The translations under genes and the position numbers were made by a program. Under the pieces are notes generated by a model. That model saw nothing but the letters and a program-made list of their open reading frames with translations, ran no database searches and was not told the origin of the DNA. 64,000 nt of DNA from Neonectria sp. B-13. Its lineage: Eukaryota > Ascomycota > Sordariomycetes > Hypocreales > Nectriaceae. Positions 45,116 through 55,499 of this stretch are shown here, in pieces; position 1 is the stretch's first letter, and each line of letters starts with the position of its first letter. The stretch covers positions 1 through 64,000 of the forward strand of contig NOKP01000038.1 in the NCBI GenBank assembly GCA_002682825.1, read 5' to 3'.

Positions 45116-45765
45116 AGAACAGTTCAGATCGGCACGGAGTTTGACTCTCTTATATGATAGTCTCAGGGATGATTGAGGCATGGTTTCTCGGGGTGAGCGG
45201 ACATCGGATCTCCACGGCGTCTTGCGGATCTGCGGCCTCGGCGGGGAAGTCTCCCGCCAACGTCTTAAGCGCGGATAGACTGACTCCAACTGGCCCACTA
45301 GTTGAAGCTCCCCGGGCTCCTCGGGCGGTTGTTGTTAGGTGAGCGGGCCGCCTTGCGCCGAGGACGCCCTTCAAGTCAATTCTTTGATGCTTCCCGCGCG
45401 GAGCAGTCCGTAACAAACATCGCCAGATGGTATGTATGCCTGCCGGCAAGGCATAAGCCCGGAATCTTGCAAGTCTTGGCAGGATTTATACCTACATGTG
45501 GAATACGTGCGAACTGTAAATGCGTATTACTTCCGGCCTCCCCACGAATTTGGAGGCCTTCGCCATCAGTGTGTTCTCTGCAAAGTTCCCACGGTGTTTT
45601 GCGGAAGGCTGGTATGTCACCTCCGCCAAAAGGACCAGGGGCTAGCGAAATGCTGACCAGGGCACTTCTAGGCGGATGGATAAGAGCCGCTCCTAGTGCC
45701 ATTGCGGGCCGCTCAAACGCCAAGCATCCCGTGCCACACCAACAACTAGTCGCATGATCGCGGAA

Positions 45766-45780
45766 AAGGCGGCCCGCCTT
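45766..45780. promoter_or_regulatory. AAGGCGGCCCGCCTT near-palindrome
   Basis: 336 bases before the GST 2 start. The same 15 bases plus the next eight recur at 48450-48472 upstream of the SRPBCC gene. Confidence 0.5.
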
Positions 45781-46115
45781 TCGCTCTCGAGCGTTTCACC
45801 CCAAGTCAAGCTCTGTTCAGGATTCAGGAGCATACGCAAGATGACCATGGCATTGATTACCAAGCGACCTGAACCCGCGCGTCAATTCACAAGTTAGTTA
45901 CCGAACGCCCCTCTTCAGACATGCCACGGTCTTTAAGTGACGTGCCTGTCCTCAAACCCAACACATAAGGCGGCATGCTGCCTCTTCTGACATTCAATAA
46001 AAAGTCCATAAGAAATTCTTAGTCAATTTCGAGCGAGTCATCACATAACTCCTCCGCCCTACTGTATCCCATTCCTCGATTTTCGTTTTCGTTTCCAGAA
46101 CTCAAAGGCAGAATC

Positions 46116-46843
46116 ATGTCTGATATGAAGACTTTGATCCTTCATTCCCACGCCAATGGTCCGAATCCCTGGAAGGTGGCTTTGGTCCTGGAAGAGTTGG
46201 GCCTTCCATACCAAAATAAGTGGACCGACTTTGCACAAATCAAGAAGGAGCCATTCCTATCCCTCAACCCCAACGGCCGGGTTCCAGCTTTAGAAGACCC
46301 AAATACTGGAATTAGCCTTTGGGAGGTACTTAGAGGAATGATTCTATTACGCATGAACTAGCTAATTGTTGTGGAATCTAGTCTGGCGCCATCATTGACT
46401 ACCTCGTCGACAGGTATGACAAAGACGAAAAACTGCATTACACCAGCTTATCTGAGATGTACACGACCCGTTGCTGGGAGCACTTCCAGATGAGCGGGCA
46501 AGGGCCATATTTTGGGCAGAAGGCCTGGTTCACCATGTTCCACGCAGAGACGATCCCTTCCGCCATCGAACGTTATGCCAACGAAATCAAAAGGGTCAAT
46601 GGGGTCATCAATGTTCATTTGGAGAAGCAGGGAACTGACTACCTAGTCGGTGACAAAATTACATACGCGGACTTGATGTTCATTCCTTGGGCAAGGATGG
46701 TCCCCATCATAGCGCCGGAAATTGACTCGAGCGGGTTGGATGAGTACAATGCTTGGATTGATAGGATGTGCCGGAGACCAGCTGTTGTAAAGGTCTTGGC
46801 GGAGCAGGCGAAGAAAACGGCAGAGGCCAAGGAAGGTCGTTAG
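46116..46843 (+). CDS. Glutathione S-transferase, Ure2p-like
   Basis: Two exons (46116-46325, 46382-46843), 56-base intron with CTAGCTAAT before the acceptor; 223 residues. The thioredoxin-fold half reads NPWKVALVLEELGLPYQNKW, with NPNGRVPALEDP carrying the cis-Pro and ISLWESGAIIDYLVDRYD the Glu-Ser glutathione site spanning the intron. The helical half has YLVGDKITYADLMFIPWARM (N-capping box region). These are marks of the fungal Ure2p-like/nu-class GSTs that conjugate or reduce xenobiotics and peroxides in the cytosol. The start is supported by the short leader and by family length. Confidence 0.9.
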
Positions 46844-46859
46844 GAGCCACGGGAATGGG

Positions 46860-47115
46860 CTAGACTCGGTAAACTAGAGTAGCATTGCGAAGGAAGTCAA
46901 CGACAGAATAGGATTGCTCCTGATGTGCCAGTTTAGCATCTTCCGATGGGTAAAATGCTGGAGAGAGAAGTGCAAGGATCTCCAACCGCTTCGTCGCGTA
47001 TGAAATCCCATCAACGTGTACATCAGCCCCGCTGATGTAACCTGGCTCAGGTCCAGCAATCAACGCAACCACGCCGACAATATTGGTGGGAGTCCCAGTC
47101 CGACCCTGTAGGTAA
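46860..47115 (-). pseudogene. SDR C-terminal remnant
   Basis: The minus-strand frame reads GRTGTPTNIVGVVALIAGPE, then SGADVHVDGIS, the classical C-terminal block of SDRs (normally ...GYITGxxxxVDGG). The catalytic core and cofactor domain are absent upstream, and the frame then runs on without homology to 46860. It differs from SDR 1-4 in this block, so it derives from a further gene. Confidence 0.55.
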
Positions 47116-47459
47116 GGTCGGGGTCCCCGTCCTCGGTAGTGTGTATTTCCGAGTGAGAGAGAGGAGTTTCCCTATTAATGCAGTCGCAAAATAGGCTTCT
47201 GGCGCCGAGAGATGGGTATGAGACATCCCACTAAGCTGGTCATACAAAGTTAAGGAGGCCCAGCCCAAAGAAGTGGATATAATACAACTGCTGGTGCTGT
47301 CAACAGGAGACACCCCGGATCATCCAGTACAACTTTTGAAGCCTTAAGCAGCAGAAAAAATTCAATGCATTCTTTCCTTCATGAAAACCCTCATCGGATC
47401 GTATTGCTGCTTTCCGTTTGAATGGACCCCTGCGTTCATTGATCATGGCCGCCATGATC

Positions 47460-47894
47460 CTATTTGTCCGCAGCCAAGATAGCAGAAATTGCATCTAGCG
47501 AGGCATTATATAAGATTTCCAGAGCCTTAGCCATTTCATCTCTTTTTGAATCCTCCAGTGGTCCAGTTTCCGCAACCCAAATGAACTGAGTGTTGTGTTC
47601 ATCCACAACGTTTAGTTCGACGTTTCCGTACATCGGTGTGTTGAGATCGTCGTTGAAGATTCTATAACGAATCGTATGTCTCGCTGCGTCGATTGCCTCC
47701 ATTTTCTCCGGAATGGGACTGGAAACATTCGCAATGGTGATGGTACGTATCGAACCGACACCAAATCCATCGAGGGTCGATTTGGTTACACCAGGAATCC
47801 ACAGTCTCTCGCTTCCCCATGCTGAAATGATTCCCCAAACGTCGCCCACGTCGGCTGGTATGACTCTCGACACTTTCGTCAGGACATACGCCAT
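47460..47894 (-). CDS. SRPBCC (START-like/polyketide-cyclase) protein
   Basis: A single exon, 144 residues, ATG at 47894 after a short leader. The pattern VLTKVSRVIPADVGDVWGII, then GSERLWIPGV, IRTITI, EKMEAIDAARHTIRYRI and TQFIWVAETGP is that of the helix-grip SRPBCC fold, with beta strands around a long C-terminal helix (AKALEILYNASLDAISAIL). Members bind hydrophobic ligands; some are cyclases or dehydratases, and no catalytic residues can be named here. It shares the AAGGCGGCCCGCCTT element with the neighbouring GST and SDR promoters. Confidence 0.75.
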   Translation of the reverse strand: MAYVLTKVSRVIPADVGDVWGIISAWGSERLWIPGVTKSTLDGFGVGSIRTITIANVSSPIPEKMEAIDAARHTIRYRIFNDDLNTPMYGNVELNVVDEHNTQFIWVAETGPLEDSKRDEMAKALEILYNASLDAISAILAADK

Positions 47895-49060
47895 GATTGG
47901 TACAACGAATTAGACACTGAGAATTCCATTTAGTTCAGAATTTGTTCAAGGCGATGGAAAGTTAGAAAGGCTTCCTGGTTATGGGGGAACATACCAGAAA
48001 TTGATTCTCGGTGTCTACCTGGAACAGGCTATCGATGGAACTCGAATATTTTCCAGAGTGACAGGTGGCCGATGTTCAGTTTAACTACTACTAAGAGAAA
48101 GGGGTGGTATCCCCTTCTCGATGGTCACTTGATGTATCATGTCCCGGGCATCCCGAGCATGACAAAGCGACGACGTCAACAAAAGATTATATTAGAAATC
48201 AACTTCCTAAAATAAAAGATTGACCCCTGTTCCTGCCAATATTAACACTCGGAGCCGTGGCGTGTCCCGAGTCTATGGACGGTGTGCTTGTGCAACGCCA
48301 CTTCTTTGCTGTTGAGATATATGTGGGTACCTTTGCAGAGAACACAGACAGGGTGATACATGGTGCGTCACCGGCGGTATAATCCCGATCCGCCCGCATT
48401 TTGTTTGGAGGGAATAAACGGAGCTGCGAATGCTGTCTGCAAGGCGGACAAGGCGGCCCGCCTTTCGCTCTCAATCGTCCCACCCTACCCACTAGAAACA
48501 GACGGGCTGCCGCGATGACCGAGACTTTTAAAGTGGGATAGCCACTCCAGTACGGAGGAGCATTTCAAAAGTCTTGTCCCAAAGAAAAGCAATTATACCA
48601 TTAACCCTAGGCTAGGTACCTGAAGTACTTTTCATGTTTATCTGCTCACTAAGGCATGCTAAGCTTATAGTACAGTATAACATCCCCAACACCTCTACGG
48701 AATAGAAGACCTACAGTAAGTGCAGCGGTTAGATTTTCATTGCTATGAGCAACACGGCTTGTATCGTTAGATATCTGACAAGGATTGGGAGATGCGGGGT
48801 CTCTAGCGCGGGAGGGACAGGACTTTAAAATGGTCCTCTGTACGAAGTAGACTAGATACGGAGTACCTATCTAACCGTATAAGTTACTCTATCCACTGGC
48901 AGCGGGAGCCCCTCCCATGTTCATTTATTAATCGGGGGCGGGCCGCCCTTCCACGGCAAACCCTTCCCCTTTCAACACTCACACTCTAGACTTTGCGTTA
49001 GCCAGCGAAAGCCGAGACCCAGTCAGATCGCCATTCCCCATCCCTCGCATCTTCGGCGAC
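47895..49060. promoter_or_regulatory. Divergent promoter, SRPBCC / Zn2Cys6 regulator
   Basis: No gene is supported. The element AAGGCGGCCCGCCTT is at 48450-48464 (556 bases before the SRPBCC start), preceded by a further AAGGCGGAC. GCGGGCCGCCC is at 48938-48948, 113 bases before the regulator start. Confidence 0.5.
48450..48464. promoter_or_regulatory. AAGGCGGCCCGCCTT near-palindrome
   Basis: Second exact copy of the 45766-45780 element, identical for 23 bases in all. Located in the SRPBCC / regulator intergenic space. Confidence 0.5.
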
Positions 49061-51328
49061 ATGGATTCGTCCTCCGAACCCCTTCGCAAAAGGGTCAGCA
49101 TAGCCTGTGATCATTGTCGCAAGAGGTAAGGCGGTGGCCCCACTGGGAGCCGCTCTCTCCTACTTCTTGTCGTTCCTTGCGTTGTGGATTTCCTGTCTCA
49201 CGCTGAACCTTCCCATGCAGCGGAATCCGTGTCATGGGCTAACGAATGTCGCAGGAAACGCCGGTGCGATGGGAGGCAGCCAGTTTGCTCCCTGTGCATG
49301 GCGTCAAATAATATCGAGTGCCGATATCAGGTGCCAGGGAATTCTAAGTTAGCTGACAGCGCATTGACATCCCTCGTGCGGCAGCCTTTGTTGAGAAACT
49401 GATACGGTAGTGAATAGGCAGGACTCCTCATATGCTTCCCAAAGCACCGATATAATTCTGAGGCTTGAAAGATTGGAGTCGTTGATCCACGGGCGTCGAA
49501 ACTCGCCGGAGGATACTTGCAGTACGGAGCGTCCCTGCTTTGGAGGCGACCACACACCTCGCTCGGCGGGTGGCGAACCTCATCTTCCACCTGGACCGGC
49601 CCTGTCAGAGTCTAATGAAACCTTCTCTCACAGTACATGTGTTGCCACTTCGTCCGAAGTGGCTGCGGCGGGGCACTTCCCGCAGCGTGTGCCATCCGTT
49701 GCAGGGGATATGGGTTTGGCCAACGCCACCATGGTCATCCCCATGCCACATTCCACTACGACTGGAAACCTGTTGCAAACCGCAAACGCTAAGTCGCTGC
49801 TAGGGGAATACCCTGCTGACATCTTCTTTCACCTTGAGGCTCGAAGACCGGTGCCCGAAGTATTGTCTTTCACTACATGCTCGCTGGACCAAATTGAGTT
49901 TCCCCCTTTGGATCACAACCGAATGGATCGGCTAGTGGACAACTTTTTCGAACTGGTCAACCAGCAGCATCCAATACTAGAGCGAGCCGAGTTTCAGAAG
50001 TTGAACAGGGGAGTTTGGGATCGGAGTCCTGGGCTGGACGTCGAATCTGCACTTGCCTTCATTGTGTTTGCTCTGGGCAGTGTGGCCGTGGACAAGCCTG
50101 ATACTGGTGTGCAAGCCTGGCTACCAGGTGTCGAGTTCTTCACACCTGCCCTGCGAGTGCTTCTGGCCCTGTGGCCGAGCTCGTTTGGGACCAGCTTCGT
50201 CTTCCCTCAAGCGCTCTATCTCGCAGCGTTGTATTTCAGCTACCTGGCCAGGCCTCTGCAGTCATGGAGACTTGCTCATATGGCGTCCACGAATGTGCAG
50301 CATTCATGGATCCGGTAGGTTGCCGTGCTCAATGCTGTCAAGTCATGGCTGATATGTAGCTGGAAAGATGTCAGACGTTGATGCAGGATTCCTCGAATCA
50401 TCCGATGTACCAGCCTTTGCTACGCGTTTGTTGGGCCATCTTCGTTCTGGAATGGTAAGAATACCAAAGACTAATCTATCCCCAGCCCAGGCTTTGATGT
50501 GACGCAGCTGACTCCGTCTTAGTGACATTCTTGCCGAACATCACCTCCCCAGGAGCGGGATTGAGCAGATTATCGATAAGCTGCCATTTCCGTTATGCGG
50601 AAGCCCGCCTGACCGCAATATGTTGCATTGGCTAGCAGATCTCTCGGCTCGTAGCATGCTGAATCGAGCACACCATGTCATACACTCGGACTATCCGACT
50701 GACTTCGCCGGCGAGAGTACCAACCCTGGAGATCTCCCAGGCGGGGGCCAAGGGTCCTTAATGTCTTTAGCCAAAGTTTCAGCAGAGCTCAATCGTCAAC
50801 TATACAGCTGGTTCGAGCTGTTGCCACCGTCTATAAAGCCAGATCTTGACAAGCATGAGCCAAGCGTTGATGAAGTTACCATTATTCTTCGCTATCACGC
50901 CGCCGGCGACATCATCTTCCGCCCATTCTTGCTTCATGTCTGCGCCTTCCCAATGGACAAGAATGCGCCAGACATCTTGGTCGAGAACGCCCTCATATGT
51001 TTGCACCATTGCCGCGAGTACCTCGTGGTAGTGAGCCACAGGGTAGAGGCGGCCTCCGGGTCCATAGAGATTGTGCTTCACTCGTAAGTTTCGTTTCTCT
51101 AAGAACTGCCAGTTTGACTCACGTTTAGAGTCTAGAGCCTTGGCCAGCGCCTTGATCCTGACATTGGCGTCACTCTCTCCGCGTCTCGCCCAGCATGTGA
51201 GCGATATCGTGGTGCTCCAGGAGAAGGCCATATCGCTCCTGACAAAGTGGGCTTTTCCAGGATCCAGCATCGAAGGAATGCTTCGGATTGCACTTGCGAT
51301 GCGGGATAAGCGAAAGATGATTTTGTAA
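49061..51328 (+). CDS. Zn2Cys6 transcription factor (module 2)
   Basis: Exons: 49061-49125, 49255-49347, 49418-about 50294 (or 50314), 50387-50454, 50523-51083, 51136-51328; about 618 residues. The zinc cluster is split by a 129-base intron: IACDHCRKR (Cys16, Cys19) then KRRCDGRQPVC and C in NNIEC. The middle domain has LVDNFFELVNQQHPILERAE and LLRVCWAIFVLE, and after intron 4 CDILAEHHLPRSGIEQIIDK, as in fungal-specific TF domains. The obvious donor at 50315 leaves the next exon out of frame; a weaker donor at 50295 restores it, or there is a one-base defect. The regulator of module 2 is the natural candidate to bind GCGGGCCGCC. Confidence 0.8.
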
Positions 51329-52000
51329 GTAGCTGAATTGATGCGGATAAGAAGTAAATGCACTTGGTACCCAAGACAGAGGGGAGGCAGGGAGCGGGTT
51401 GTTTATACAACAACATGTGTTAGTTATCGTAGCTTCTGTTTCCTAGATGCGGATTTCTTGAAGTTGTTCTCACGAAGGGCTCTGTACCAGATGACTCGAA
51501 CCTGTAACTACTCTAAGCAGCTCTATCAGCATGGCTGGGCATCAGCTATCGTCCGTCACCCCTCTGTCGCCCACCCCAAAACGGAACACATCAAAAGGCA
51601 CCACTATATTCAACTTATCGTTCTACCTCTCTTGATGTGACTAGACTAGAATTCCAGCGCCTCTTGGGTGGGCGGCGTTTGGTTTGGGCGCAGGCGAGAA
51701 TGTATGGTTCCGAGCCAGCGAGTCATCTTGGGCTGCATAAAGACCCTGGAGAGTTCGAGCTGTTCCTAATTAACTTAGCCAAGAAAAGTCGACATTTGTG
51801 AGAGGTGGTAGATGGTGGTGCTCAAGGAGATGACGAAGGTTGCGATTCATATCCACCGATCCCAGGTTAACTTCTCAATGTACGGCGCGCGCAGCGGTGG
51901 AGGTAAGTATACTGTGAGGCTTGCAAAATGGCCTGGTGCAGAATCCGTATTGATTGAACACTAAGAAGCTATGGACGGGAGGTGTAATGCTGAGTCCCCT
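51329..52000. other. Convergent intergenic region
   Basis: 3' flanks of the regulator and the NmrA-like gene; no supported gene or repeat. Confidence 0.5.
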
Positions 52001-53003
52001 TCAAGGCAGACTCTTCTTGACAGCCTCCATCAGATCTTCGTGCTCCAAGCCAAGAAGGACATTGGCACTATCTTCCAGGGTGAGGGCATGTCCTATGCCG
52101 TCAGCAAAGAGGAAGTGCTGGAGGTATTCCATAAAACCAGTGTGGTCGTTCCTAGCAATCTTCTCATCCGCGATCTTCTCTATATCCGTGCTCTTCAGGT
52201 AGGAAATCTCATATTTAGATCCAGTCACCTCCTCAACAGCCCTTAAAACCTCATTCTGGGTAGTAATCATGCCGGCTACGTTGAGGTATTTATTCGCCGT
52301 TTCGACGGGCCTCTTGAGCACAGCGGCAATTGCCTTCCCGACGAAATTCAGAGTGCTTGTAGAGAAGGGCTCGTCCCCCGAGTCAACGATATAGAACTTG
52401 CGAAGCTCGGGTTGGATAAAGTGGTATCCATGCTTGAAAGTCTGGTTCTTTGTTAGGTACTACTCATCACTTTATAGAAGTAGTAACTCACCCAGTCGAA
52501 GAAAAGGCCGTTGGCGATGCCAGTCCAAGAGAACCAATCGTGCTTCTGAGCAACCTCGATGAGATAGTCGACATTTCGGATTTTGGGCATAAGGAGGGCA
52601 CCAATTTTCGAGTTGCGATACTTGCGAGTGTCGATACCGAACTCGGAGGGAATGTAGCGGGGAACCTTCGCAGCAACAACGGCATCGATAATGAGTTTAG
52701 TTGCATCGGCGGCTTCGATGGCAGACGTAGAAACAACGGCATCATGGCCGCTAACTGTATCCTTGATAGAGTTGAATGAGTCAAAGTTCACGCGCTTCAC
52801 AATAACCCCATCTGGGAATGTTGCCTTGGACTCGACACGAGTAATAGCGGTTACGCTAAAGCCCGCATTAAGAAGCTCCTCAACAGCCGCCACGCCAAGG
52901 CTGCCCGAGGCCTAGGTGTCACATGTTAGCCGCAAGTTGGATAGTCTTGGGGAGGGTTAAATCTGCGCACTCCGATTACAGCGACCTTCTGGATGCTGGA
53001 CAT
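52001..53003 (-). CDS. NmrA-like / isoflavone-reductase-like protein 2
   Basis: Three exons (52971-53003, 52492-52911, 52001-52441), introns 59 and 50 bases; 297 residues. The first intron splits the dinucleotide motif: MSSIQKVAVIG joins ASGSLGVAAVEELL to give the GASGSLG Rossmann signature. VSTSAIEAADATKLIIDAVV, then RYIPSEFGID, matches the PCBER/isoflavone-reductase group, as does the NVDYLIEVAQ lysine-lacking variant around the usual catalytic Lys region. NVAGMITTQNEVLRAVEEVT is the C-terminal substrate domain. Family role: NAD(P)H-dependent reduction or redox sensing. It is a distant relative of the NmrA-like gene of module 1. Confidence 0.88.
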
Positions 53004-54247
53004 GGTTGTTCTGACGAAGACTTGGGATGATATGATAGAGCTCGTAGGGTAGGTGATAAATGGACTTTGATTGAAGCAAGCTCCTGTTCGTTGGTCAAGA
53101 TGGGAAGATTAAGGATGGTGAGTGGTAGGATGGAGGTAGAACAGGAAACGGGTGCAAGATATAGTTTTTCTTGTGACGAAAGCAATGAATGGCTGAGACA
53201 AACGACGATGTCATCCGGCAGGGGCAACAAAGTAGAATCTGGGTTGGCAACATGTTGCTCTCGTAATAAAAACTTTGTTTTAATAAGCATCCTACTCATC
53301 GAATAACTCATCAATGTTTAGACGCACTATGAATTACGCTCCGGAATGCAAGGGTCGTGCGTTATCCCACATTTGCCGAACGATGCACTTGACAAATCAA
53401 TCCGGGGCGTCTCTTACTTTCTCCCGAGCCTTGTAGCATCCCACATATGCCGAACGATGAGGTAACGAAATCAAGTGTGAGGTGAAGTCTGTACCGTATC
53501 CCACATATGCCGAACGATGAGGTAACGAATCAAGTGTATGCCGAATGACAAGGCCACTGTGACAAACCGAACACCCAATCTTCCACATAAAAGATTCCAT
53601 ACAAGTTCTAGAACACCTGTAGGAGTTCTTGGGTGTCTCTTTACAGTCTGATTCATCCGACCTCGGCTCAATCCTTCTTGGGCTATCTTCTGTGACCTAC
53701 TCATTCATGCATTATGCGTAGAACTCGTGTGCAAGGAGCGCTGCTCTGATTAGACCGCGGGGACCCCAAATAGGGGATCCGCTCCATTGTGCAAATACCA
53801 CTTACTGCCACGCTTCATTATGTAATAGTAGAAAATAGGGTAATCGTAGCTCCTCGTCACAACTCGGGTAGAGTTGACCATTGAGCCCCACTTTCCGGGG
53901 GGGAACTTAGAGTTCCGTATCCGTACCTTGTTCTGAGATCTGCATTGCGGAGCGTTCCACTTTTGCAGAACTTTAACGGCTCTATCTTATCACAGGCGGA
54001 TGAGTGCTGCCGCCGCTAAATAATAAGCGCTAGCAGTGATTGGGCATGCTCTTCCCATGTCATCGAGCCCCGGGATGCGAGGCGACATGAATCGACCATG
54101 TGTATGTATCTTGGCGGCTTCTTTGCATCCGCCTCTTGTCTAAAGCCCCGTTACCTATATATTCACGCCAGGTTCACTGCCCCTCCCACAACATTCCCAA
54201 CACTAGAAGGGCAAGACACACTTTTCATTCACAGTCAAGCAACCATC
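53004..54247. other. Intergenic with repeat-bearing LTR-like segment
   Basis: 53340-53720 contains three spaced copies of a short repeat (separate entry) followed by an ACATAAAAGATTCC TATA-like box and an inverted GAACACC...GGAGTTC block, which looks like a solo LTR with unknown ends. The remainder is promoter DNA of the nitrilase gene, with no ORF of note. Confidence 0.45.
53364..53540 (-). repeat. Three copies of a ~40-bp repeat, 60-bp period
   Basis: ATCCCACATATGCCGAACGA with flanking GAGGTAACGAA(A)TCAAGTGT starts at about 53438 and 53498 (exact 60-base period). A diverged copy (ATCCCACATTTGCCGAACGA) begins near 53364. A final partial TATGCCGAATGA lies near 53537. This resembles enhancer-like repeats in an LTR U3. 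Confidence 0.7.
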
Positions 54248-55332
54248 ATGACGTCAAAAAGCCCCCCTAACATGGTGCATGTCGCCGTCGTGCAGGCAGA
54301 GCCCATTTGGCTAGACCTGGCGGCTACAACGGACAAGACATGCCAGCTCATTGCCGAAGCCGCAAAAAACAAGGCAAAGCTCATTGCCTTTCCAGAATGC
54401 TGGCTCCCAGGATATCCCGCCTGGATCTGGTACGTACAAACAATATTAATTTGGCGCAAGAAAAGTATTAATCCATTGCTTTCTGCTTAGGAGTCGCCCA
54501 GTTGATTTTGAGCTATCACCAGAGTACATCCGAAACTCCCTCCGCATTAACTCCCCCGAGATGGCCCAGATCAAGCAGTGCGCAGCCGATTATGATATCG
54601 TGGTTGTACTAGGATTCTCTGAGAACTATCATGATACCCTCTATATATCCCAGTCTATTATTGCAAATGATGGTAATATTCTTCTTACGCGTAGGAAGAT
54701 CAAGGCGACGCATATGGAGCGGACCATTTTCGGCGAGCCAAGCGCCGAATGCCTAGAGAGCGTGGTAAACACTCCTATTGCAAGAATTGGCGCCCTATCT
54801 TGCTGGGAACACCTCCAACCACTTCTTAAATATCATACGTATAACCAAAGGGAGCAAATCCATGTGGCTGCATGGCCTCCTCTGTTCGAACACAGAGGAG
54901 GTCCTGACCTATGGTCCATGGGTCGTGACGGTGAGTTTGTTTATGATCGGTAAATGAAATGTTAAGGATTGGATACTAAGTGTGCTTGAAATAATAGGCG
55001 GTCAGTCACTTTCTAGAGTGTATGCCATTGAATCAGGGAGTTTTGTACTCCATGCTACTGCTGTTATTTCTCAACCATCCATCGACTTCCTAAGAACAGC
55101 AGGCAATCCATTTGGCACCCCTGGAGGAGGAAGTTCAGCCATTTTTGGCCCAGACGGACGCAAGATCTCAACGGACTTGCCTGAGACAGAAGAAGGGCTA
55201 ATATATGCTACTCTGGATCTGCATGAGATTCATAAAGTCAAGGGTTTTGTTGACGTTTGTGGGCATTACAGCCGCCCCGAGGTGCTTTGGCTTGGGGTTG
55301 ATTGCGTGAAGAAGACCCATGTTCGGTTCTAG
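54248..55332 (+). CDS. Nitrilase-family hydrolase
   Basis: Three exons (54248-54429, 54491-54930, 54998-55332), introns 61 and 67 bases; 318 residues. The catalytic triad is complete: Glu50 in AFPECWLPGYPAW, Lys132 in RRKIKATHMER and Cys165 in GALSCWEHLQPLLKYH. YNQREQIHVAAWPP and ESGSFVLHATAVIS follow as in branch-1 nitrilases (aliphatic/aryl nitrilases, cyanide hydratase). The start MTSKSPPNMVHVAVVQAEP is preferred to an in-frame ATG 50 codons upstream, which would add a non-homologous leader. The length is a little short at the C-terminus compared with many fungal nitrilases. Role: hydrolysis of a nitrile to the acid plus ammonia (or of cyanide); substrate not readable. Confidence 0.92.
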
Positions 55333-55499
55333 CGAAGATCTGGACAACATTCTTTTACTGGCAAAAGATACATCGTTAGGGACGGCTTGAAAAACACTGC
55401 CACCTGATTGCGAATATCGTTTGTGTAGAAAATAAGTCTTGAAGCATGGACTTGCTTATTCGAACGAGATTCCATCTTCCACGTCGGACGCGAGCTACC

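Larger units (their letters stand above)
45082..46115. promoter_or_regulatory. Divergent promoter, SDR 2 / GST 2
   Basis: 1 kb between outward-facing starts. It holds the shared SDR box (45096-45115) and three related palindromes: GCGGGCCGCC at 45343-45352, GCGGGCCGCT at 45704-45713, and AAGGCGGCCCGCCTT at 45766-45780. The frames seen here lack domain features. Confidence 0.55.

Noticed and set aside
45376..45723. 115-codon minus-strand frame in the SDR 2 / GST 2 intergenic space
   Set aside because: No family resemblance and it spans the repeated palindromes; more likely promoter DNA.
49107..49352. Forward frame of 81 codons starting at 49107
   Set aside because: It reads through the first intron of the module 2 regulator in another phase; the zinc cluster exons explain the region.
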